36,455 nt of DNA from positions 1-36,455 of the forward strand of contig JACQVA010000248.1 of the NCBI GenBank assembly GCA_016210005.1, read 5' to 3'. The position numbers were made by a program, and so were the translations under genes. Of the stretch, positions 1 to 8,076 are shown one piece after another (positions within the stretch are counted from its first letter, which is position 1; each line of letters opens with the position of its first letter). The notes beneath the pieces were generated by a model that was given only the letters and a program-made list of their open reading frames with translations, ran no database searches and had not been told where the DNA came from. This DNA comes from Deltaproteobacteria bacterium (GTDB taxonomy: Bacteria > Desulfobacterota > Binatia > HRBIN30 > JACQVA1).

Positions 1-104
1 CTCTTATGCTGCCACACCCGCGTTGCCAGCTGTGAGGTCACCCCAATGTAGAGCGTGCCGTTCCGTTTGCTGGCCAGGATGTAAACGCAGAACTGCTTGT
101 CCAT
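1..104 (-). CDS. GIY-YIG nuclease-like protein, 5' part only
   Basis: The gene reads leftward from an ATG at 104 and runs off the window edge after about 34 residues. The visible part carries the VYIL and LYIG halves of the GIY-YIG motif, followed by a TxRVWQH segment, as in small single-domain GIY-YIG (UPF0213/YhbQ-like) proteins. It encodes the same residues as the first 34 codons of the complete copy at 36124-36396; the two coding differences (27 and 51) are both silent. Small stand-alone GIY-YIG proteins are nucleases or nuclease-like proteins of uncertain role. The rest of the gene lies outside the window. Confidence 0.7.
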   Translation of the reverse strand, partial: MDKQFCVYILASKRNGTLYIGVTSQLATRVWQHK

Positions 105-124
105 AGCGCCAAACGCGAAACTGG

Positions 125-144
125 ATTCCCGCTTTCGCGGGAAT
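125..144. repeat. ATTCCC-N8-GGGAAT palindrome (dRS3-like), left copy
   Basis: An 8-bp inverted repeat (ATTCCCGC / GCGGGAAT) with a TTTC loop lies 20 bases upstream of the partial GIY-YIG start. The pattern ATTCCC-N8-GGGAAT is the one used to define neisserial dRS3 elements. Similar GTCATTCCCGC-type repeats are common in many proteobacterial genomes. The resemblance to dRS3 is from memory; common origin is not shown. Confidence 0.65.
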
Positions 145-258
145 GACGGCCATAACACCGAACAGGATCAGGGTCGGCACCACGTTACCCACAAATTTGT
201 CGCGCACCGGCTGCGGCGTGCTTGACCCTGGCAACGGCCCCGGTTATCACCGGCGCCG

Positions 259-2547
259 TTGGTCACCTCAGCCCATCTTCGGCTTCAGGCCCGGTTTGCC
301 GTTGCGCGGCGAATCGTCATTTACGCTTTGGTGCCCGCGCTGGTGCTGGCTGCGGTTGTTTTGGGGCGTACTGTGGCGGCGGCGTCCACGCCGAACCCCA
401 CGGCGGCGCCGCCGAATGCGGCCACCGTGACAGTTCACGAGCTGCACGGCCTGGCGCGTAGCGCCTGGCCGGTAACTACCGGCGTGCCGTTCCCGCGCGG
501 CCAGCTCCGTGATGCAACGACGCTGGCGGTGCGGCCCGCCGGTGGCACTGCGGTGGCGTTTCAATCCCGCGTGCTCAGCCGCTGGGATGACGGCAGCGTG
601 CGCTGGCTACTGGCCGACTTCCCGGCCTCCGTCGGCGCACACGGGACGCAGGCCTACCACATCACCTCCGGTGGCGCGGCGGTGGCGGCGGCATCGGCGG
701 CGGCGCGCGTGCAAGTACAGGAGCAGCCGGGCGCCATCGCGGTTGACACCGGACCGCTGCGCTTCAAGGTGCCGCGATCTCGCTTCGCCATATTGGAAGA
801 CGCGCAGCTAGACCGGCATTCGCTGCTGGCTGGGCCCGTCGGCGCGGCCTTGGCGAGCGGCGGCACCGGGCTGAGCGCACCGCGCCCGCCGCGCACCGTG
901 CTCGTGCGCGACCGCGGCCCGGTGCGCGCCGAGATCGAGCTGCGAGGTGAGTTCGCTAACGGCTTCGACTACGTGGTGCGCTTGCACGCCTACGCCGGGC
1001 AGGCTTTTGTGCGCGTCCTGTTCACCTTTGTGGCCACCGGCCCGGAGCCCTTCACCCCGCTGCAACAGCTCGCGGTACAGGCGCCGCTGCCGCGTACAGA
1101 GAAGCGAACCTATCGCATCGGCGTCGAAGGGCAGCCCGCCATTACCGGCACCGCCTCCAAGGCCGGGCTGGCGCTGGTGCAAGAAGACAATCTCGGTTTC
1201 CGCCTCGATAAGCGTCTACGCAGCGGCAAGGCGGCAGGATGGCTGGAGGTCGAGAGCCCGGGCGGCGGCATCGCGATCTCAGCCCGTTTCTTCTGGCAGG
1301 AGTATGCCAAGGGCTTTCAGCTGCAGCCGGACGCTTTGGTCTACGACTTGTGGCCGCCCGAGGTGCCGCCGGCGTCGATCGGCGTGGGTGCTGCCAAGAC
1401 GCACGAGTTTGCGGTGCTGTTCTTCGATCACACGCCGCCGGCCGGTTTCACTGCCGCGCTCGCGGCCCCGCTGGTGGTCACACTCGATCCGGCGGCGGTG
1501 GTAGCCTCGGGAGCACTGCCCAACGCGGCGGCGGCGAGCCCGGCCAGCAGCAGCTTTCTCCAGCGCCTCGGCGAGGCCTTGCCCCAGGTGTCCGCGCGCT
1601 CGGCGCGTGAGAAGTGGGACGAGGGCGCCGGCATCTACTGTCCGCCGCCGGCGCAAGAACGGCCGCGCACGGGCGCATTCGGCATGTTGAACTGGGGCGA
1701 CTGGAATTTCCCCGGTTGGCACGACACCACCAAGGGCTGCGATTGCTGGGGCAATCTCGAATACGATTTCGCCCAGGTCGCAGCGCTCGGGTTCGTCGCA
1801 ACCGGCAAGCCGGCATTCCACGAAGCCATGACCGTGGCCGCGCGCCATTTCATGGACGTAGACATCATCCACGCGCAGCCGAAAGAGCCGGCTTGGGTGG
1901 GGATGAATCATCCCAAGAACCCACTTCACTTCAACTTCGTGCGCAGCGGCGTCGATCTCGGCCACACCTGGACCGAGGGCCTGCTCTCCTTCTACTACCT
2001 CAGCGGCGACGAGCGCGCGCTCGAGGCCGCCCGCGGCATCGCCGACTATCTGGTGCGGCGTCTCGATACCACCATTTTGCGGGCCAACCCGCGGCAGTGG
2101 GGTTGGCCGCAGATCGCCCTGCTCGCGGTCTATCAGGCCACCGGCGACGCCCGTTACAAGAACGCGGCGCTGGGCTATGCCCGGCGGGGGGTGGCGGCGC
2201 ACGGCCCGACTGTCAGTGGCGAGTGGAAACTGGGCGTGTTGGCCGACGCGCTCGCCGACACTCACGCTGCCACCGGGGATCCCGAGATCGAAAAGTGGCT
2301 GCGACAGTATGCGCGGGCGGTGATTGCTGAACTCGGCGGTGACGTGCGGCTCTACCCTGCGGTGGCATATGTTGCCCGGTTGACCGGCGATGCGCGCCTC
2401 GGCGCCTCGGCGCAACGCGCGGTGGCCCGGCTCGAGTTCGGGGCTTGGGCCAAGCCGTTCACCATCGCCGGCCGGACGGGGTTTCGTATCCTCTCGTTGC
2501 TACCCGCGGCCGGTGCGACGCCGAAGGGCGAAAGCGGCCGGCGGTAG
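259..2547 (+). CDS. Secreted PcRGLX/YetA-like polysaccharide lyase-type protein
   Basis: The 762-residue product has an N-terminal arginine pair and hydrophobic stretch ending in an AAA-type site (about residues 18-42), which looks like a signal peptide. A beta-rich region from about residue 62 includes WPVTTGVPFPRG and SRWDDGSVRWLL, typical of the N-terminal RIFT-barrel domain of exo-rhamnogalacturonan lyase-like/YetA proteins. From residue 478 come NWGDW and WGNLEYD, then helix pairs resembling an alpha/alpha toroid up to the C-terminus. Family members act on rhamnogalacturonan-type or other acidic polysaccharides; the substrate here is unknown. There is no ATG near the start. TTG at 259 is chosen because it keeps the whole signal peptide, so the exact start is uncertain. 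The pectinacetylesterase-family gene at 3836-5647 suggests a shared plant-polysaccharide theme. Confidence 0.75.
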   Translation: MVTSAHLRLQARFAVARRIVIYALVPALVLAAVVLGRTVAAASTPNPTAAPPNAATVTVHELHGLARSAWPVTTGVPFPRGQLRDATTLAVRPAGGTAVAFQSRVLSRWDDGSVRWLLADFPASVGAHGTQAYHITSGGAAVAAASAAARVQVQEQPGAIAVDTGPLRFKVPRSRFAILEDAQLDRHSLLAGPVGAALASGGTGLSAPRPPRTVLVRDRGPVRAEIELRGEFANGFDYVVRLHAYAGQAFVRVLFTFVATGPEPFTPLQQLAVQAPLPRTEKRTYRIGVEGQPAITGTASKAGLALVQEDNLGFRLDKRLRSGKAAGWLEVESPGGGIAISARFFWQEYAKGFQLQPDALVYDLWPPEVPPASIGVGAAKTHEFAVLFFDHTPPAGFTAALAAPLVVTLDPAAVVASGALPNAAAASPASSSFLQRLGEALPQVSARSAREKWDEGAGIYCPPPAQERPRTGAFGMLNWGDWNFPGWHDTTKGCDCWGNLEYDFAQVAALGFVATGKPAFHEAMTVAARHFMDVDIIHAQPKEPAWVGMNHPKNPLHFNFVRSGVDLGHTWTEGLLSFYYLSGDERALEAARGIADYLVRRLDTTILRANPRQWGWPQIALLAVYQATGDARYKNAALGYARRGVAAHGPTVSGEWKLGVLADALADTHAATGDPEIEKWLRQYARAVIAELGGDVRLYPAVAYVARLTGDARLGASAQRAVARLEFGAWAKPFTIAGRTGFRILSLLPAAGATPKGESGRR

Positions 2548-2558
2548 CCCCGGTTGAC

Positions 2559-3302
2559 CTACCACTTCGCGCCGTTCAGCACATGCACCGGGCGCTTGGC
2601 CTTGCGCTCGCGGCGCAGCAGCACGTAGAGCGCGCCCGCGCCGCCGTCACAGGGTCGGGCGCTGGCAAAGGCCAACAACAGCCGCGACCACTGGCCGCGC
2701 GCCAGCCAGCTCACCACCTTGCTCTTGAGCACCGGCACCTGGTCCTTCGAGTTGAGGCCGCGCCCGTGCACGATGAGGACGCAGCGCAAGCCGGCCTGGA
2801 AGGCGCGCAGGAGAAAGCGGGCGACTTCCGTGCGCGCCTCGGCGGCATTCAGGCCGTGCAAGTCGAGGTGCGCCTGGTAGGCAAACTCGCCGGCGCGCAA
2901 GCGACGCAGCAGGCGCGGATCAACGCCGCTGGCCAGGCCCTCGACGTGCTCATCGCTGTCCGAGATATCGAAGTGGCCGCTGCCGGCCACCAGTTCCGAG
3001 AGCTCGGCCAGCGCCTCGGCATCGTCGCTGACCACCGCTCGCGCCGTCGCGGCCGGCGGTGGCTGATCGATGCGAGCGCGCTGCGTCCGGTCAAGCGGCG
3101 CGACGCTCTTCATCTCGCGCCAGAATGCGCCGAGATCGTCCTCCGGGGGTGCGGCGGGCATGGCCGCGGGAGGTGGTGCCGGCGGCTTTTGCGGTGCCGG
3201 CGGGTTGGCCACCAGTTGGCGCAGCCGGCGGAAGGGCTGATGCGAGAAGGCCGCGGCGCCGGCTCGCGCCGGCGGTCCGCGCCGGTCACTACGTCGCCCC
3301 AT
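2559..3302 (-). CDS. Smr-domain protein (YdaL/SmrA type)
   Basis: This is a 247-residue protein. Its first 55 residues are proline-, alanine- and arginine-rich and probably disordered. The C-terminal half is a clear Smr domain: LDLHGLNAAEA, then VLIVHGRGLNS, then a DGGAGALYVLLRR segment. These are the conserved LDLHG, HGxG and GGxGxxxV blocks. Smr domains are nucleic-acid nicking or RNA-binding domains, found alone or at the end of MutS2. The layout, with an N-terminal extension, a DLGAFWREM-like segment and the Smr domain last, matches the stand-alone SmrA/YdaL group. The gene follows the one at 3323-3760 by 20 bases on the same strand and is probably cotranscribed with it. It ends 11 bases from the end of the lyase-like gene (convergent). 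Confidence 0.88.
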   Translation of the reverse strand: MGRRSDRRGPPARAGAAAFSHQPFRRLRQLVANPPAPQKPPAPPPAAMPAAPPEDDLGAFWREMKSVAPLDRTQRARIDQPPPAATARAVVSDDAEALAELSELVAGSGHFDISDSDEHVEGLASGVDPRLLRRLRAGEFAYQAHLDLHGLNAAEARTEVARFLLRAFQAGLRCVLIVHGRGLNSKDQVPVLKSKVVSWLARGQWSRLLLAFASARPCDGGAGALYVLLRRERKAKRPVHVLNGAKW

Positions 3303-3322
3303 GGGCTGGCCTCAGCTGCCGT

Positions 3323-3760
3323 TCACTCCAGCTGCGCGGGCTCGTCGACTTCTTCCGCTTCAGCAGTGTCGCGATGGACTTCATCACGAATGATGCGCTC
3401 GGTGGCTGCGGCGAGGTACTCGGTCAAGGCTTTGTTCAGCGCCTGAAACTCCGGCCACAGAACCGTGTGTACGAAGGAGTGCGGCGCCCGCAGCATGACC
3501 GTCGTGTAGCGCTGGCGCCTGTAACGGTAAGGATGCAGCTCGTAGCGCCGGCACAGCGCAACGAACAAGCGCCGCGCCCAGGAATCGGGGAAGGTGAACT
3601 TGGTTTCGATCGGCCGCTCGCTGCGCTGAGCTTGCGCCAGGCGCTCGCGGATGCGCTCCAGCGCGGCGGCCGCCGCCAAACGTTCCCCGTCGGTGCCGGC
3701 GCCGGCAAACAGGGCTTCGATTTTGCGCAGTTTGGCGCGTAATTGCTCATCGTCATCCAT
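3323..3760 (-). CDS. Small DUF2786-like hypothetical protein
   Basis: This is a 145-residue protein with no signal peptide. Residues 7-42 form charged helices (KLRKIEALFAGAGTDGER) that resemble the start of DUF2786 proteins, which have a KIxKLLALA-type helix. The middle is basic and aromatic (RRYELHPYRYRRQRY). The last 25 residues are acidic. I do not know its function. It lies between the pectinacetylesterase-family gene (75 bases upstream on the same strand) and the Smr gene (20 bases downstream), so it may be in one transcript with Smr. The DUF2786 assignment rests on the N-terminal helix only. Confidence 0.6.
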   Translation of the reverse strand: MDDDEQLRAKLRKIEALFAGAGTDGERLAAAAALERIRERLAQAQRSERPIETKFTFPDSWARRLFVALCRRYELHPYRYRRQRYTTVMLRAPHSFVHTVLWPEFQALNKALTEYLAAATERIIRDEVHRDTAEAEEVDEPAQLE

Positions 3761-3835
3761 GCCGCGCTTTTGAACGGTTCGAGCCAGAGTGTCAATCGGG
3801 GAAATAATCGGGGCCGAATCGCATGCCGCGCGCGC

Positions 3836-5647
3836 TTACGGGCAGACGATCTCGACCGCGGAGCCGATCTGCTGGAACGGGGGCTGCAGCGGGTTCGGCT
3901 GCGGATCACCCGGCCGGGTGGTCTCACAATCCGTACACTGGACGTTCACCCATGCCGCATCGCGATTGCGCATCGCCGTGGCCCAGTCCTTGAGCGCCGG
4001 TGTGCCGCCGATGGTGTCGTCGTTGTAGACGGCCGCGTTGCTGCCCCAGCCGGTGTGCCGCGAGCCCCGCCCGATGTAGTAGCGATAATTTCCGGTGCTC
4101 ACCGCCGCAGCGGTGTCCACTGCCTGTTGCAGCATTTCGTCGTGCCACTGGCAGGTCGAGTGCCACCAGTTGAGCCACTCGAAGACGTTACCGGGATTGA
4201 GCATGACGTTGTAAAAGCCGGTCTGGCCGCCGGTGCCGCCGTCGTAAGCCGTCGTATAATGCGCCCACGCGGTATTCGGGAAATAAGCCGCCACCAACTG
4301 AGTGTAGGCCGGGATGCCGGCGCCGCTAGCGATGGCATCGCGCAGGCCGGGGACGTAAGCGGGCACGTTGCCGGCGAAGTTCCACGATGGGAAGTTGTCG
4401 CGCATGAAGGCCGGCGTGATGACCCCGTTGCCGGCATCGCCGAGCACGCTGAACTTCGAATTGGGCCAGACCTGGTGCAGTAGCGGGGCGTTGAAGAAGG
4501 CGCCGTAGGCGCCCGCACTCGAGCCGGTCACGAAGACCTCGTCGGGGTTGACGAAGTGTTCGCGGGCCCACTTCTCGACCACGCGCGCGTTCTGGTAGCC
4601 GAAGTGGTTGACCCGCTCGAGCGCGCTGCCGTTGATGTAGTCCTGGTGGGTGTCGCCGAAGTGGATATCGCCGGTGCAGTACGAGATGAAGACCACGCTC
4701 CAATCCTTGAAGGGGTTGTCCGGATTGCCGAGATCGCCGAAGCCAGCCTGCTGGATGTTGGGGTTGTCGTCGCCGTTGGGGTCGACGCTTTGGTCGAAGG
4801 TGCCGATGTCGCAGGTGGTGTAATCCCAGCAGGCACCGCCGCCCTGGTAGTACATGACGAGCTTGTTCGCGCTGCCGCGCTTGGCGAAGAAGTAGTACGG
4901 CGTGTCGCGCGAGCAGAGCGGGGTAAAGGAGCGCCCTTGGTACAGCACCGTGCCTGCGGGTGCGATGGTGGTGAACTGGGTGTCGTCGACGTTGGGCGAG
5001 ACGGTGGTGTTGGTGACTACATCGGCCACCAGCTCCTCGACCCTGCCCGTGAGCCGGCTGAGCGTCGCCAGCGTCGGGCAGTTTTGAGCGGTTGCCTTAG
5101 CGAAAGCCACGGCGAAGTTGTTGCGCGCCGTAGTTTGCCCGTTGTCGCGCCTGGTTGTACCCAATGACGGCCGGGCGATGTAGCCCGCCTCGGCGCTGAG
5201 CAAGGCCGCGCATTCGGCCGCGGCGGCGCCGAGCAGAGCCGCGCCGCACTTGGCGTGATAGCTGTTACCGGCGACATCGAGGCCGGCGTTCACGTCACTA
5301 ACCACGGCGGCAACGGCGTCTTTGATCAGCGCATCGATCGCGGCCGCGGCGGCCGTCGTATCGGCGCAGTCGATGTTTTGCCTTGCCGCGTTGTCGTTGG
5401 CCCTGGTCCATGACGCCGCCAGTCTCTGGGATGAGCGCGCCAGAGCCAAGTCGCGGCTGGCGTCATTCTGGCTCCATTGCCATCCCCGCCAGGCGGTGAG
5501 CACGGCGCGGCAGAACAAGCTCGCCGCACTCTGCTTGGCGCTAACGCAAGTGTTGCCCGGGTAAGTGCGACTGTGCGCCGCGCCCGGCCGCAGCAGCAGC
5601 AACACGAGCGCAGCCGCCAGTGTCGAAAACCGAAACTTCGATCGCAT
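3836..5647 (-). CDS. Secreted pectinacetylesterase/Notum-family esterase
   Basis: This is a 603-residue protein. The start at 5647 is preceded by AGGAGG (5655-5660) at good spacing and gives a typical signal peptide of about 25 residues; the frame is open further upstream but lacks these features. Residues 30-200 are an alanine-rich helical domain with several cysteines and no recognised family. The C-terminal part has YYQGGGACWDYTTC (oxyanion region), FISYCTGDIHFGD, and GSSAG with the likely nucleophile Ser377. His531 in SRHTG is a candidate catalytic histidine. These are the marks of the pectinacetylesterase (PF03283) family of serine esterases, which deacetylate pectin in plants and remove lipid in animal Notum. 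Bacterial members are secreted and poorly studied, so the substrate is not known. Confidence 0.85.
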   Translation of the reverse strand: MRSKFRFSTLAAALVLLLLRPGAAHSRTYPGNTCVSAKQSAASLFCRAVLTAWRGWQWSQNDASRDLALARSSQRLAASWTRANDNAARQNIDCADTTAAAAAIDALIKDAVAAVVSDVNAGLDVAGNSYHAKCGAALLGAAAAECAALLSAEAGYIARPSLGTTRRDNGQTTARNNFAVAFAKATAQNCPTLATLSRLTGRVEELVADVVTNTTVSPNVDDTQFTTIAPAGTVLYQGRSFTPLCSRDTPYYFFAKRGSANKLVMYYQGGGACWDYTTCDIGTFDQSVDPNGDDNPNIQQAGFGDLGNPDNPFKDWSVVFISYCTGDIHFGDTHQDYINGSALERVNHFGYQNARVVEKWAREHFVNPDEVFVTGSSAGAYGAFFNAPLLHQVWPNSKFSVLGDAGNGVITPAFMRDNFPSWNFAGNVPAYVPGLRDAIASGAGIPAYTQLVAAYFPNTAWAHYTTAYDGGTGGQTGFYNVMLNPGNVFEWLNWWHSTCQWHDEMLQQAVDTAAAVSTGNYRYYIGRGSRHTGWGSNAAVYNDDTIGGTPALKDWATAMRNRDAAWVNVQCTDCETTRPGDPQPNPLQPPFQQIGSAVEIVCP

Positions 5648-5675
5648 ACGGGAGCCTCCTGCGCGTTGGGTAACT

Positions 5676-6683
5676 CTAGAACCGGTCCGACAGCCAGAAT
5701 ACTGAGCGTTCGGGCGGAAGCAGCTGCTGGAAGAAATCCTGGTGTTCGATCTCCGCCCGCGTGCGGCCGAGCTTGCGCGCCAACTGCTCGGGCGACACCA
5801 ACCGCCACATCCAGAACACATCCTCGACCAGACGGGTGGCGACCCCGCGCTGGCGCAGCAACTCCAGCACCTCGGGCTCGAACGCGAGCTGAACGAGGGT
5901 GCCGGTCCAGCCGGCCGCTTCGACCACGTGCAGGCGACAGACAAGGTCCGCTAGTGCCGGCGCGTGGCCGGGCAGGTAGCCGTGCTCCGTGACGACGTAG
6001 TAATCGTACAATGGCGTGGCGCGGGCGTAGGCGACGATAGGCTGACCGGCTTCGGTGCCGGCGCGGGCGACGAGGAAGTCCTCGGCCGGATTGCCCGCGT
6101 AACGTAGTTGGCCGAGCCAGTAGCGGCGGTCGCGCACCGTGGTGCCGGGGAGTTGCCCGCTGTACGCCTGGTAGAGTGCCATGATCGCGTCGAGATCGCG
6201 CTCGGGCACAAAGCGCTCGATGGCGTGGCGGCCGGAAATCAGCGGCTGCCCTGGGTCAATGAAATTGAAAAGCCGCCGGTGGCTGCACCAGCCCAAGCGG
6301 CTGTAAAAGTTAATGCGCACGGCGAAGAGCAGCGAAAGATCGAATTTCTTTTCCTCCATCGCTGCAATCGCTCGGGTCAACAGTCCTGAGGCCACGCGCT
6401 GTTCGCGATAGGCGGGAGCGGTGAAAACGTTGCCGACGCCACCAACTCGCAGCGTTGCGCCGTTCACGCGGATGTCCTTGGTGAACACTTGCAGGGTGCT
6501 AACCAAACGCTCGCCGTCAGCGGCAACGAAGCAGAGGTCGTCGCGAAACGCCGGGTCGTGGGCGAAGTAGCGGCCAAAGAAGTCGCGGCTGATCCACTGG
6601 TCGAGCAAGTCGAGCACGGCGCCGCGCTCGGGGGATGAAATCGTGCGCAGCGTCAAGGTCGTCTCCGTGCCCGGGTCAGCCAT
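5676..6683 (-). CDS. Eis-like GNAT N-acetyltransferase
   Basis: This is a 335-residue protein. The N-terminal half has a GNAT fold: after strands around VSTLQVF comes VGGVGNVFTAPAYREQRVAS, where the V-x-T/P-x-x-R-x-x-x-x/G region is the acetyl-CoA-binding loop. It is followed by a helix and LLFAVRINFYSRLGW, matching the FYxRxGW signature. The C-terminal half looks like a second, weaker GNAT domain, as in Eis-type enzymes. Eis relatives acetylate amines on small molecules or proteins; the substrate here is unknown. ATG 6683 is chosen because the family begins close to the first strand (LTLRTISSPE); upstream codons are not family-like. No strong ribosome site is visible. It is divergent from the AbrB gene, and they share 93 bases containing an inverted repeat. 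Confidence 0.75.
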   Translation of the reverse strand: MADPGTETTLTLRTISSPERGAVLDLLDQWISRDFFGRYFAHDPAFRDDLCFVAADGERLVSTLQVFTKDIRVNGATLRVGGVGNVFTAPAYREQRVASGLLTRAIAAMEEKKFDLSLLFAVRINFYSRLGWCSHRRLFNFIDPGQPLISGRHAIERFVPERDLDAIMALYQAYSGQLPGTTVRDRRYWLGQLRYAGNPAEDFLVARAGTEAGQPIVAYARATPLYDYYVVTEHGYLPGHAPALADLVCRLHVVEAAGWTGTLVQLAFEPEVLELLRQRGVATRLVEDVFWMWRLVSPEQLARKLGRTRAEIEHQDFFQQLLPPERSVFWLSDRF

Positions 6684-6713
6684 GGCCGCGCGAGTGTAGC
6701 GCCGAAAAACGGC

Positions 6714-6745
6714 ATTGCAAACCGAGCCCGCTGTTGTCTTGCAAT
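6714..6745. promoter_or_regulatory. Inverted repeat ATTGCAA-N18-TTGCAAT, candidate operator
   Basis: Two 7-bp arms, ATTGCAA (6714-6720) and TTGCAAT (6739-6745), are exact inverted repeats 18 bases apart. They lie in the spacer between the divergent GNAT and AbrB genes. AbrB/MazE-type proteins often bind inverted repeats near their own start, so this could be the AbrB operator. The sequence is clear; the function is inference. Confidence 0.35.
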
Positions 6746-6776
6746 TTCGCGGGCGATGCTCCAACTTGCCGCGGTC

Positions 6777-6974
6777 ATGGCCACCAAGCCGATCACCGAA
6801 GTTGTCAAGCTTGGCCGCGCCGGCCAGCTGATCCTATCGCGCCGAGTGCGCGCCGCCTTCGGGCTTCAGGAGGGAGACGAGTTGGTGCTGACGGTCGAGG
6901 ACGAGCGGTTGGTGTTACGGCGCAAGGCCCGCCGCTTCGGCGAGTACTTGGGCAACCTCCCCCTCAAGTCGTGA
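6777..6974 (+). CDS. AbrB/SpoVT-type DNA-binding protein (orphan)
   Basis: This is a 65-residue protein. It has the swapped-hairpin AbrB pattern: VVKLGRAGQLILSRRVRAAFGLQEGDELVLTVEDERLVLRR, where residues 8-48 match the KLGxxGQIxxPxxxRxxLGxxxGDxL family pattern. Such proteins act as antitoxins or small transcription regulators. No toxin gene (PIN, MazF or Doc) follows it; the next gene 69 bases downstream is a HAD phosphatase, so it is an orphan here. ATG 6777 is preferred over the upstream 6756 because the family starts just before the first strand. Confidence 0.8.
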   Translation: MATKPITEVVKLGRAGQLILSRRVRAAFGLQEGDELVLTVEDERLVLRRKARRFGEYLGNLPLKS

Positions 6975-7043
6975 GGACATCGCGGCTGCATGCTCGGGGC
7001 CGCCTTCGTTGCACCTGCCTGACGGTCGTCGTAGGGTACCGGC

Positions 7044-7712
7044 ATGACCACGCTGATTGCCTTCGATCTGGACGGCGTGCTTTACAGCTCGGAACCGTTC
7101 ATCGCCGACGCCTATCGCGAGGCGATGGCGGCAGTTAATGAAGAGCGGCCCGGTTCATTTGCGCGCGTGCCGAGCACGCGGGAGATTCTCGATCACGTCG
7201 GCTGGCCGGTAGCGACGATCTTGGCGCGGCTGTTTCCCGCCGTGGCTGGTGCGGCGGTGGATCGGCTCCAGGCGGCCACACTTGAAGTGATTTGCGGGCG
7301 CGTTGCCGCACGTGCCGGGGTGCTTTACGAGGGCGTGGCCGAAGGGCTGCGTGCACTGCATCAAGCTGGGCACCTGCTGGCCGTCGCCTCGAACGGCCGC
7401 CATCGCTATGTGGAGACGGTGCTTGCCACCTACGGTCTCAGCGAGCTGTTCGTGGCGCCGATAACGGCGGATCAAGTTGGCAGCAAGCCGGCGGTGCTTG
7501 GCGGCTACCTCGAGCGGCACCGTCTTAGCCCGGCGTACACGGTGATGGTGGGTGATCGCGCCAGCGATGTGGAGGCGGCGCGGGTGGTTGGGTGTCATTT
7601 CATCGGGTGCGACTACGGTCACGGGCATCGCCACGAGATCGAGGGTGCCGGCCCCACTGTCAGTCGATTCGGCGAGGTGCCGGCGGCGGTAGCCTATTTG
7701 CTGCACGCATGA
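7044..7712 (+). CDS. HAD-superfamily phosphatase (phosphoglycolate phosphatase-like)
   Basis: This is a 222-residue protein with all four HAD motifs. Motif I is AFDLDGVL (Asp8 nucleophile and Asp10), motif II is VASNG, the motif III lysine is in VGSKPAVL, and motif IV is MVGDRASDVEAA. The helical cap between motifs I and II is type C1, as in phosphoglycolate phosphatase and related small-molecule phosphatases. The substrate cannot be read from sequence. It stands 69 bases after the AbrB gene on the same strand. A second HAD protein of the beta-phosphoglucomutase group lies at 19943-20623; the two are not close copies. Confidence 0.85.
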   Translation: MTTLIAFDLDGVLYSSEPFIADAYREAMAAVNEERPGSFARVPSTREILDHVGWPVATILARLFPAVAGAAVDRLQAATLEVICGRVAARAGVLYEGVAEGLRALHQAGHLLAVASNGRHRYVETVLATYGLSELFVAPITADQVGSKPAVLGGYLERHRLSPAYTVMVGDRASDVEAARVVGCHFIGCDYGHGHRHEIEGAGPTVSRFGEVPAAVAYLLHA

Positions 7713-7812
7713 GAATTCGCTTGGTGTGGGCGTAGCGGCGGGTTAAGATCGGACGCGATTCGGCCGAGGCATTGCCAGACGGGGTAACCAGCCAGCAACG
7801 CGAGAGATGTGC

Positions 7813-8025
7813 ATGGGTCTGTGGGCGCGACTATTTCGCCTTCATCGGCCGGCCGAATCCGCGAGGACCGAGATTGAACCGGCGCCGCCCAAGCAGGTGG
7901 TCCGGCTGCCCCGCGAGCCCTTCGTCTTCGAATGCCGCGTGTGCGGTAAGATCTTCGATGCCCGCCGCAAGCGGCCGCTCTGCCCAGAGTGCGACAGCCG
8001 AGACGTCGAATTGCTGAGCGCGTGA
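7813..8025 (+). CDS. Small zinc-ribbon protein
   Basis: This is a 70-residue protein. After a basic, proline-containing N-terminus it has FECRVCGKIFDARRKRPLCPECDS, with two CxxC pairs 16 residues apart that should bind one zinc, like FmdB-type or rubredoxin-like ribbons. ATG 7813 has GAGAG (7802-7806) at 6-base spacing; the ATG at 7807 would directly abut that site. The function is unknown. The acyl-CoA dehydrogenase gene ends 51 bases further on in the opposite direction. Confidence 0.65.
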   Translation: MGLWARLFRLHRPAESARTEIEPAPPKQVVRLPREPFVFECRVCGKIFDARRKRPLCPECDSRDVELLSA

Positions 8026-8076
8026 ACCGCCGCCGATGTATTCCCGTAGCCACGCCAACGGCGGTCAGGTTCCTGG

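Larger units (their letters stand above)
1..163. repeat. Left copy of end-repeat unit
   Basis: Bases 1-163 match 36293-36455 in the same orientation with three mismatches, at 27, 51 and 117. The unit contains the 5' part of a minus-strand GIY-YIG nuclease gene and the palindrome in front of it. The copy is cut by the window edge at base 1. The mismatches show these are two genomic copies and not one stretch read twice, so the window is probably bounded by a multicopy element. Confidence 0.85.

Noticed and set aside
222-249. TTGACC followed by TTATCA as a promoter for the lyase-like gene
   Set aside because: The -10 match is poor at any allowed spacing and the gene start itself is uncertain.
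1279-2415. Long minus-strand frame of 378 codons inside the lyase-like gene
   Set aside because: It is a shadow of the plus-strand gene in GC-rich DNA; the residues resemble no family, while the plus frame has signal peptide and motifs.
2445-3446. 333-codon plus-strand frame opposite the Smr gene
   Set aside because: The minus frame has the full Smr motif set; this frame has no family features.
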